This document shows positions 43,449 to 50,756 of a stretch of DNA of 64,000 nucleotides, in pieces. Below the pieces are notes generated by a model. It was given only the letters and a program-made list of their open reading frames with translations, made no database searches and had not been told where the DNA came from. The stretch spans positions 1-64,000 of the forward strand of contig CALXSR010000052.1 of the NCBI GenBank assembly GCA_944391215.1, given 5' to 3'. The DNA comes from an uncultured Clostridia bacterium. GTDB lineage: Bacteria; Bacillota; Dehalobacteriia; UBA4068; CALXSR01. Numbering within the stretch: the stretch's first letter is position 1; every line of letters starts with the position of its first letter. The position numbers and the translations under genes were made by a program.

Positions 43449-44825
43449 TTAAATAAACTTCCAACCGGTTTCTAACAAATTGCCAGCACCGCTTTCGTCT
43501 ACCATTCTTTTTACAGTTTCTTCGGTTTCATATTTAATTTTTTCTTCGTCAACGGTTAACAATTCTCTGTCCTTCATGACCATTTTCCCATCAACGAACA
43601 CAGTTTGTACAGCATTGCCATTGGTAGAATATACTAAATGGGAAACAAAGCCCAAACTCGGAATCATTTCTGGCCCTTTTGTGGAAACAATAATAACGTC
43701 CGCTTTTTTACCAGCTTCTAAAGAACCAATTTCATCTTCCATATTTAAGCAACGGGCTCCATCAATGGTAGCCATTTCTAAAGCTTTTTGGGCATTCAAA
43801 CAACTAGGATCTAGGCGGCTTGCTCTTTGCATCATAATGGCCATTTTCATAGCGGCAAACATATCCTGATTATTATTGCTGGCAGCGCCATCACAACCAA
43901 TCCCAACTGTTACACCAGCTGCCAACATTTCCGGAATCGGCGCAATTCCATCAGCCAAATATGGATTGGATACCGCATTATGCGCTACTTTGGTATCGGT
44001 TACCTTTAACAATTCAATTTCTTTCCGGCTTACCCATACGCAATGAGCGAGTAAAACATCAGGGCCGAGAATATTATTGTCATATAAATACTCAATAGTA
44101 GACATTCCCGTTTTTTTACGTAAATTTTCTACCCTTTGGGCAATTTCGGCCGCATGCATATTCATACCAACATGATATTTACGAGAAACTTCCCGCATTG
44201 CTAACAGCATTTCTTTTGAGGAAAGCGCTTCAGACATCGGTTCTACCCGCACGGAAATACGACCATTGGCTTTGCCGTGGTATTCCTTAATAATTCTTTC
44301 ACATTCTTTATAAGCCGTGTCCGGATCTTCATGGAAACATTCCGGTACCGGAGCCTGGTTTACGGCAGCCCGACCAATAATACCCCGAATACCAATTTCT
44401 TCAATCGCTTCTGCAATCCCATCATTACAATATTTATCAATATTGATATAGTGACAATCATCAAAAACTGTCGTACCTGTTTTAATCATTTCTACCGTAT
44501 TCATCAAAGCAGCGGTTTTGGCTTCTTTGCGGAACAATCTTTTCGAAATAGGATAAATCGATTTAAAAATCCAATCTGTTAAGTCCAAATCCACCCCAAT
44601 GCCCCGCATTAAAACTTGAAACAAATGTGCGTGAACATCTATCAAACCAGGCATCACAATATCATCTTTCGCATCCAATTGTTCTGCATTTGGATATTTC
44701 TTTTTTAATTCTTCCGTTTTGCCAACTTCTTTAATCCGATCTCCATCGATTAAAACAGCTCCATCCCGTATTACCCGTCTTTCCGGATCCATCGTAATAA
44801 CGCGACCATTGGTAATTAGTAGCAT
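43449..44825 (-). CDS. Amidohydrolase, MtaD/SsnA-like (S-adenosylhomocysteine / aminohydrolase family)
   Basis: 458-residue metal-dependent hydrolase of the cytosine-deaminase-like group. The metal ligands are in DVHAHLFQVLMRG, NMHAAEI, AHCVWV and GCDGAASNNNQDMF. The C-terminal GSLEAGKKADVIIV closes the composite sandwich domain. Possible reactions are deamination of S-adenosylhomocysteine, methylthioadenosine or guanine, or an SsnA-like role in purine/selenium metabolism. The upstream PucR-type regulator points towards purine or related nitrogen metabolism, but that is inference. GAGGTG precedes the ATG; a TATAAT element lies at 44912-44917. Confidence 0.85.
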   Translation of the reverse strand: MLLITNGRVITMDPERRVIRDGAVLIDGDRIKEVGKTEELKKKYPNAEQLDAKDDIVMPGLIDVHAHLFQVLMRGIGVDLDLTDWIFKSIYPISKRLFRKEAKTAALMNTVEMIKTGTTVFDDCHYINIDKYCNDGIAEAIEEIGIRGIIGRAAVNQAPVPECFHEDPDTAYKECERIIKEYHGKANGRISVRVEPMSEALSSKEMLLAMREVSRKYHVGMNMHAAEIAQRVENLRKKTGMSTIEYLYDNNILGPDVLLAHCVWVSRKEIELLKVTDTKVAHNAVSNPYLADGIAPIPEMLAAGVTVGIGCDGAASNNNQDMFAAMKMAIMMQRASRLDPSCLNAQKALEMATIDGARCLNMEDEIGSLEAGKKADVIIVSTKGPEMIPSLGFVSHLVYSTNGNAVQTVFVDGKMVMKDRELLTVDEEKIKYETEETVKRMVDESGAGNLLETGWKFI

Positions 44826-44967
44826 AAAAGATACACCTCTTCTTTCTTACTTTTAACCATCGTCTTACAACTATATCATATTGAGAAATCCCTATTCCAG
44901 TCAATGTACTCATTATACAAAAAAACTTTTCTTTTTTGTCTTTTACAAACAACGAACGAAGTTTTTA

Positions 44968-46539
44968 TTACACTTTTGGGAAAAGAGCCATTAGTTTTAG
45001 GGCCAAAGCAAGTTGTAATCTATTTTCATTATCATGAAAATCAAGCTGTAATAATTCTCCTATTTTATTATAACGATATTTTGCCGTATTATAATGAATA
45101 AACAATTCTTTGGCTGTTTCTTTCAAATTCCAATCATTTTTCAATAAGGTTTCTAACATGGGCAATAAATTACCGCCATTTTTTTTATCATACTCTTGTA
45201 ATGGAGCAATATAGGTCGATAACAGCTCTTTGGCTGCTTCTGTTTCACTTACCGGCGCCAATAATTTATATAATCCTAGCTTTTCATAAAAAGCAATCTG
45301 CAATCGCATTTTATTTCCAATCGCCAAAGCTTTTTGCGCTTCTTGATAACTTTGATACGCATAAAGTAAGGAACTTTGATAAGAACCCACACCAACCATC
45401 AAAGTAACATGGTAATCTTTTTCCATACTTTGACATACTTTTTGGCATTGTGCTTGTAATTGTTCGTAAAAAGCATTTGTTATTGGACATGGCGGTTCTA
45501 TTAAAAACACAATACGCCTCGTAAAATTGGTATAAACTGCATTTGAATAACTTTGTAACAGCTGTTTTCTAATTGTATAAAATAAGTCATAGATACGACT
45601 TTGATCAACTAACTGCTTATCATCGGCAATTTCAAATAATACAACCAAAGCTCCATTTTTCATATTCCACTCATAAAGAGCCTCTTTGGCTTTAATTTGC
45701 TCGATAGAAGTAAAATTATGCAAAAGCAAGTCCTGTATGAACTCATCCCGATATTTACTTTCTACCTGCCGCCGAGTAATTAATTTTTGGATATCCAATT
45801 TCAGTACCGTCATGGCATGTTCTATGGCAATTTCCTCAAAGCGTGTTAGGGTATGCCCTTGCAATATAATTAAATAACCGTAAATGCGATGATCCATTTT
45901 TAAAATATAATACTTTTGTTCTTGTAGCAAAGTAGTCAAATCATCTTCCTGGTAAACAGGACCAGAACCAGTCTGATAGAAATGCGCAAAATATTGATTG
46001 TAAAAAATGATATCTTTTTGAATCATCCGCGCTAATGTATCTAAAATTTCTTGAGCCGTTGCCCCACGCAAAACCAATTCTGTAAAAGATTGATGGATTT
46101 GTTCAGAAAATTGTAATTGAATGACTTGTCGATTGATAATTTCCTCAAAAACAGGTTTAATAATATCAACAAAGGCAAAATTAGGCGGCATAACTAGAAT
46201 GGGAAAATTTAACCGATCCGCAGTTGCCAACACCTCTTGTGGTAAAACCCGAATAAAACGGTCTAATTTCACAATAAGCGCCGCCGCCGGTACTTTTGCC
46301 AACCGCTCTATAATATCTTTTAGCATCAAAGGTTCATTACGCATGATATAAGTATTGCTTAACAGTAATTCTCCGCCTTTAAAAAAAGCGTCATTATCTG
46401 GTCCGTCAATCACATTAACGCAACTGATTATTCTCCCGCAACCATTTTTACCGGCTAATACTTCAAAGCCGGCAAAACGTGGCATTTGCAGAAAATCAGC
46501 AACCGTAAAAACCTCTTTTTGTTTTTCTATTTCAGCCAT
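44968..46539 (-). CDS. PucR-family transcriptional regulator
   Basis: 523-residue regulator. The N-terminal PucR domain (FTVADFLQMPRFAGFEVLAG ... GGELLLSNTYIM) senses a metabolite. A central GGDEF-like CdaR region follows. The C-terminal helix-turn-helix reads LLKNDWNLKETAKELFIHYNTAKYRYNKIGELL. PucR-type activators control purine and amino acid catabolism, and the amidohydrolase directly downstream is the likely target. TAGGAG precedes the ATG. It is 14 bases after the small membrane protein gene, so the two may share a transcript. Confidence 0.9.
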   Translation of the reverse strand: MAEIEKQKEVFTVADFLQMPRFAGFEVLAGKNGCGRIISCVNVIDGPDNDAFFKGGELLLSNTYIMRNEPLMLKDIIERLAKVPAAALIVKLDRFIRVLPQEVLATADRLNFPILVMPPNFAFVDIIKPVFEEIINRQVIQLQFSEQIHQSFTELVLRGATAQEILDTLARMIQKDIIFYNQYFAHFYQTGSGPVYQEDDLTTLLQEQKYYILKMDHRIYGYLIILQGHTLTRFEEIAIEHAMTVLKLDIQKLITRRQVESKYRDEFIQDLLLHNFTSIEQIKAKEALYEWNMKNGALVVLFEIADDKQLVDQSRIYDLFYTIRKQLLQSYSNAVYTNFTRRIVFLIEPPCPITNAFYEQLQAQCQKVCQSMEKDYHVTLMVGVGSYQSSLLYAYQSYQEAQKALAIGNKMRLQIAFYEKLGLYKLLAPVSETEAAKELLSTYIAPLQEYDKKNGGNLLPMLETLLKNDWNLKETAKELFIHYNTAKYRYNKIGELLQLDFHDNENRLQLALALKLMALFPKV

Positions 46540-46553
46540 AGCGGTTCTCCTAC

Positions 46554-47012
46554 CTAGCCTTGTACGATCAATTTTTTGGCCCTTTTCATAAAAGAAAGCA
46601 TGAAACAGAAACTAGCGCCAAAAATAGCTACCCCCAAACCGGTATAAAAAGTACCTAAATGAGTGGGATTAAACAAATGCATATTACGTAATATAATACC
46701 AAAGCTAATCATAAAAGCCATAATCGCATACCCTTTCCAATCAAAAAAGGCAAACATACATATATTTTGTTGCTCATAATTTATAATGCGGTTACAGTGT
46801 TTCGTAAACAGCTTAAAAAACACAAATTTAAAAAAGACGGCAAAAATAAACCCCGCAACTGCTAAATTGGCTATGGGGTATGCCCATCCATGAACCATAT
46901 CGGGAATACCAATGCTTAATATTTTAAAACCAGCAAAACCCCATAATATGGCAGCAAACAAAAACAATAATATCTTTGGCACTCTAGGTACAATTTTATC
47001 TAAGTATTTCAT
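46554..47012 (-). CDS. Membrane protein of unknown function
   Basis: 152-residue protein with four clear transmembrane helices (about residues 13-32, 43-66, 92-110, 118-140) and a short basic C-terminus (KRAKKLIVQG). The loop between helices 2 and 3 has a Cys and several polar residues (FTKHCNRIINYEQQNICMF). I do not recognise the family. GAAGGG precedes the ATG. It lies directly upstream of the PucR regulator in the same direction. Confidence 0.75.
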   Translation of the reverse strand: MKYLDKIVPRVPKILLFLFAAILWGFAGFKILSIGIPDMVHGWAYPIANLAVAGFIFAVFFKFVFFKLFTKHCNRIINYEQQNICMFAFFDWKGYAIMAFMISFGIILRNMHLFNPTHLGTFYTGLGVAIFGASFCFMLSFMKRAKKLIVQG

Positions 47013-47102
47013 GTTATATCAATCCCTTCTTTTTTATTATACATCAAAATAATAAAATTCTCATAAAAAAGAAAATTTCTTATTAAAGTTTTCTATATAA
47101 AA

Positions 47103-47135
47103 TTAAATAAAACAGGCGTTTTGCCTGTTTTTGTT
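47103..47135. terminator. Bidirectional hairpin terminator after the DUF3267 remnant
   Basis: AAACAGGC/GCCTGTTT 8-bp stem with a 5-nt loop and T-rich flanks on both strands. Confidence 0.8.
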
Positions 47136-47147
47136 TTTCCTACTCGT

Positions 47148-47676
47148 TTAACGGGTAAAAGCAACCAATCCGCCCTGGTAAGAATGATCAATATAAAGGG
47201 GATATTCGGTAGCCTTTCGAAAACATAATAATTTTAAAATAATCGTAATATCTCCGCCCCCATAAAGAATCATAACCGCTTCTAACAAAAACAGGCTAGC
47301 AAATCCAGTAAAAATAGCAATTAGGGCCGGTAAAACTTCCAAAATTACTGTTAGAATAACAAGCCTATCCAATATTCCCATTTTGCAAAGCTTCGCAACA
47401 AGAACAATACGGCGTCATATGCACAATAAAACCAAAAGAAATAGCAAGCCAATGGCCTTTGGCAAAAATAGCCCCAAATACCCCATGTATCAATTTATGA
47501 ATAAAAATGCATGCAATAAAAATGAACAAAGACCACAAAAAACCAGTGACGCTATAACTAAAATGCACTATTTGGTTTCGCCAAAAAAAGAGAATAGCGA
47601 AAAACAAAATAATGGGAATTCCCAATACAAAAGCCATAATATTAGCATAAACCAGTCCAATTGTTAAGTCATGCAC
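47148..47676 (-). pseudogene. DUF3267-type putative zincin membrane protease, frameshifted and active-site altered
   Basis: Two fragments form one DUF3267-like membrane protein. The upstream part (47676-47365) holds two transmembrane segments and HKLIHG where the family has the zinc motif HExxH, so the catalytic Glu is replaced by Lys (AAA for GAA). It continues to TPYCSCCEALQNGNIG and then a stop. The downstream part (47381-47148, one frame away) supplies the missing C-terminus (GGGDITIILKLL and a final strand). In-frame coding-like sequence (Lys-rich helix, ending AALIAKGCIVHDL) extends about 100 bases further upstream but lacks a normal start and meets another A8 run near 47765. Two independent lesions suggest real decay. 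Confidence 0.8.
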
Positions 47677-47815
47677 AATACATCCCTTGGCGATTAATGC
47701 AGCTTTTGTGTTTTCAAATTGCTGTTTCCTTATTAACTCCGCCTTGATTAATTTCCGATTTTCTTTTTTTTCTTCGCTTTTCTATACGGATTTCTTTTTT
47801 AATGTTATTTGTCAA

Positions 47816-48139
47816 CTATAACACTTGCATAAAACGCATCATCCATTCCACCAAAAAGGCCGTAAAACAGGCAGCCATGGCAACGGTTAATAGATCTTTT
47901 TCCCTTAAAGATAACAATATTGCTACCACTAATCCGGCTAAAGCCGACCAAATACTGGCAGTGGCCGTAAAAACCGCTGGGAAGGTCATCGCGCCTAATA
48001 CAGCATATGGCATATAAAATAAAAATGATTGCACAAATTTACTGGTAATTTCTTTTTGGAAAATTGCCAATGGCAGCATTCGCACCAAATAAGTAACACC
48101 GGCCATGACAAATATGTATAAATAGATATGATTACCCAT
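47816..48139 (-). CDS. azlD: Branched-chain amino acid exporter subunit AzlD
   Basis: 107-residue small membrane protein with three or four helices (TYLVRMLPLAIF, MPYAVLGAMTFP, LSLREKDLLTVAMAACF). It is the partner of AzlC in branched-chain amino acid efflux (BrnFE-like). The ATG at 48139 overlaps the end of azlC by 8 bases, and GAGGCG lies within the azlC end, which fixes the start and implies coupling. Confidence 0.9.
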   Translation of the reverse strand: MGNHIYLYIFVMAGVTYLVRMLPLAIFQKEITSKFVQSFLFYMPYAVLGAMTFPAVFTATASIWSALAGLVVAILLSLREKDLLTVAMAACFTAFLVEWMMRFMQVL

Positions 48140-48860
48140 TTTCTTTCGCCTCCTCGATTGGATAACAAAGCGCTCCCAATAAAGAAGCCAATAAAGTACA
48201 GATAATAATAACAAAACCGCTTGATACTTGATTCAAAACAGGGAAATAATGAAAAATGCAGCTAATAGCAACCGATAATAAAATGATTTTCAATACCGCC
48301 CTATTATGTTTTGCTGGTGGTATAATGATAGCTAAAAACATACCATAAATAGCAATCCCCAAAGCAGAGCGGACAATTTCCGGCAAAAGCTCGCTAGCCA
48401 CAGCTCCAATAAAAGTACCGCTAGCCCACCCTATATAAGGGATGGTAATTAAACCAAGCATATAAGCCATGCTAACATACCCATTTTTCCCAGTAGCTAC
48501 GGCAAAAATTTCATCTGTGTTTCCAAAAGCAATCATACATCTTTGCCATCGATTGATTTTCTGTTCTAATTTTTGAGAAAGGGAAAAAGACATTAAAGCA
48601 TACCTTAAATTGATTATTAACTGCGTTAACGCCATTTCCAAATAGGGCGCTCCGGTTACTATTAAAGGCAAGCCGGCAAATTGCCCCGCTGACGTTAAAT
48701 TTGTCATAGAAATCAATACCGCTGCCCATACGGGTAAGCCCATGGCAACTGCCATCATACCAAAGGTAAAAGATACCGAAAGATAACCCAAACCAATTGG
48801 AATGCCATCCTTTAATCCTTCTTGGAAAGTATAAATATGATCTTTCTGTTCCACTGTCAT
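48132..48860 (-). CDS. azlC: Branched-chain amino acid exporter subunit AzlC
   Basis: 242-residue membrane permease subunit with about seven helices. GLKDGIPIGLGYLSVSFTFGMMA and TNLTSAGQFAGL are diagnostic of the AzlC/BrnF family. It overlaps azlD downstream. The ABC exporter gene ends 12 bases upstream, so all three may be in one transcript. Confidence 0.93.
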   Translation of the reverse strand: MTVEQKDHIYTFQEGLKDGIPIGLGYLSVSFTFGMMAVAMGLPVWAAVLISMTNLTSAGQFAGLPLIVTGAPYLEMALTQLIINLRYALMSFSLSQKLEQKINRWQRCMIAFGNTDEIFAVATGKNGYVSMAYMLGLITIPYIGWASGTFIGAVASELLPEIVRSALGIAIYGMFLAIIIPPAKHNRAVLKIILLSVAISCIFHYFPVLNQVSSGFVIIICTLLASLLGALCYPIEEAKENG

Positions 48861-48872
48861 CGTTCTAATCCT

Positions 48873-50627
48873 TTATTCTGTAATTCTATCTGTATACATA
48901 CTGTACAAATGATAATAAAACCCTTTTTTCGCCATCAGTTCTGCATGGGTTCCTTGTTCTACGATACCTTTTTCCGTAAGAACCAAAATAAAAGAGGCAT
49001 TGCGAATGGTAGTCAAACGGTGAGCAATGGTAAAAGTAGTACGGCCATGCGCTAGTTTTTCTAAAGATTGTTGCACAATCCGTTCACTTTCATTATCCAA
49101 AGCAGAGGTCGCTTCATCCAAAATCAAAATAGGAGGATCCTTTAGGAAAACACGGGCAATACTAATTCGTTGTTTTTGGCCACCCGATAATTTTACCCCA
49201 CGCTCCCCAACATAAGTATCATAACCATTTTCTAAGCCCACGATAAAATCATGAGCTCCAGCTAGTTTAGCTGCCTCAACAATCGCTTCTTTACTAGCTC
49301 CAGGTTTACCATATTCTATATTATCGTAAACAGTACCGGAAAACAAGTAAACATCCTGCTGTACTAAACCAATTTGGGAACGCAAAGAATGCAAAGTAAA
49401 ATTTTTAATATCTTGCCCGTCAATTAAAATCCTGCCATCACTTACCTCATAAAAGCGCGGTATTAAATTACAAAGCGTTGTTTTTCCAGAGCCGCTTGGT
49501 CCCACAAGGGCAATATTTTCCCCTGCTTTTACCTGAATATTGATATGGGATAATACATTAGCGTGTTCGTCGGAATAACGGAAGCTGACATCTTCGAAAC
49601 AAATATCTCCGGCAACATCCTTTAATGCAATCGCCTCAGGGCTATCAGCAATCTCAACAGGGGCATCCATAATTTCCAAAAAACGTTCTATTCCAGTCAT
49701 ACCACGTTGAAATTGCTCTGTAAATTCCACAATACGCCGAATAGAGGTTAACAAAGTAGTCACATATAATAAATATGCCATCAAATCCCCAGGGTTAATC
49801 TTGCCATTTACCATAAATAAGGCCCCCACTATCACCACGGCAATATACATAATGCCGTCAAAAACACGGGTAGTCGTTTGAAAGCCAGCCATATACCGAT
49901 ACTGTAATTTTTTTATTTTTAAGAAAAGCCCATTTCCTTCAGAAAACTTTTCTTTTTCTATCCCTTCGTTGGCAAAAGATTTTACCACACGTATTCCAAG
50001 CAAACTATCTTCTACTTGCGCATTCAGTTCGCCAATTTGATGTCTGGAACTTTTAAATGCTCGGCGCATTAAAGTATTAAAACGCATAGAGCAAAGTAGC
50101 ATAATAGGAATTAAAGAAAAAATAAGCACTGTTAACCAAACATTCATAGAGCACAATATAGCAAAAGAGGCAGCTATTTTTATACCAGCAATAAAAAATT
50201 CTTCCGGGCAGTGATGGGCAAACTCCGTGACATCAAATAAATCGCTGGTAATACGAGCCATAATTTGTCCTATTTTCGTATTATCATAGTAAGAGTAGGA
50301 AAGATTTTGTAAATGAGCAAACAAATCCCTACGCATATCAGTTTCAATGCGCGCTCCCATCACATGGCCAATATTCGCCATATAATAATTAGCAATCGCA
50401 TCAATAATACGTAAAACCAAATATAAAGCGCCTAAGGATAAAATAACCTGAACAGTTAAACGATGCAGGTCATTCATACCAGTATTGGTAATAAAACGAA
50501 CGATTAAGGGTAATACCAGTTCACAAATAGTCGTTAAACTGGCACAAAATAAATCTAAAAACAAAATAGATTGATACTTTTTAAAATAGGGTAAGAATCT
50601 TTTCATTAATTCACTTGTTTTCATCAT
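48873..50627 (-). CDS. ABC exporter, fused membrane and ATPase domains
   Basis: 584-residue half-transporter. Six transmembrane helices in about residues 15-310 (ABC type-1 domain) are followed by an ATPase with Walker A GPSGSGKTTLCNL, Q-loop region VQQDVYLF, signature [17 protein letters not shown] and Walker B ILILDEATSALD. It would work as a homodimer, exporting lipids, drugs or peptides. The ribosome site of the first ATG is weak and MKRFLPYF seven codons later is an alternative start. There is no accessory gene to show the substrate. Confidence 0.93.
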   Translation of the reverse strand: MMKTSELMKRFLPYFKKYQSILFLDLFCASLTTICELVLPLIVRFITNTGMNDLHRLTVQVILSLGALYLVLRIIDAIANYYMANIGHVMGARIETDMRRDLFAHLQNLSYSYYDNTKIGQIMARITSDLFDVTEFAHHCPEEFFIAGIKIAASFAILCSMNVWLTVLIFSLIPIMLLCSMRFNTLMRRAFKSSRHQIGELNAQVEDSLLGIRVVKSFANEGIEKEKFSEGNGLFLKIKKLQYRYMAGFQTTTRVFDGIMYIAVVIVGALFMVNGKINPGDLMAYLLYVTTLLTSIRRIVEFTEQFQRGMTGIERFLEIMDAPVEIADSPEAIALKDVAGDICFEDVSFRYSDEHANVLSHINIQVKAGENIALVGPSGSGKTTLCNLIPRFYEVSDGRILIDGQDIKNFTLHSLRSQIGLVQQDVYLFSGTVYDNIEYGKPGASKEAIVEAAKLAGAHDFIVGLENGYDTYVGERGVKLSGGQKQRISIARVFLKDPPILILDEATSALDNESERIVQQSLEKLAHGRTTFTIAHRLTTIRNASFILVLTEKGIVEQGTHAELMAKKGFYYHLYSMYTDRITE

Positions 50628-50725
50628 CCGTTTTTCTGCCGTTTCCGTGACGCTCCCCTCTTTTCCCTATATTTTTTGCAGATTCCTTCTTATTATAAAG
50701 CGCATTTTTTTATTTGGCCAGCCTA

Positions 50726-50756
50726 AAATGAAAACCGTGGTATCAACCACGGTTTT
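50726..50756 (-). terminator. Terminator of the GGDEF-EAL gene
   Basis: Perfect 10-bp stem AAAACCGTGG/CCACGGTTTT with a 6-nt loop containing the gene's stop codon. The T tract (TTTTCATTTT) is broken. Confidence 0.75.

Noticed and set aside
47677-47815. Separate small Lys-rich gene between azlD and the DUF3267 remnant
   Set aside because: No ATG, GTG or TTG with a ribosome site fits; the sequence is better read as the decayed upstream part of the DUF3267 gene.
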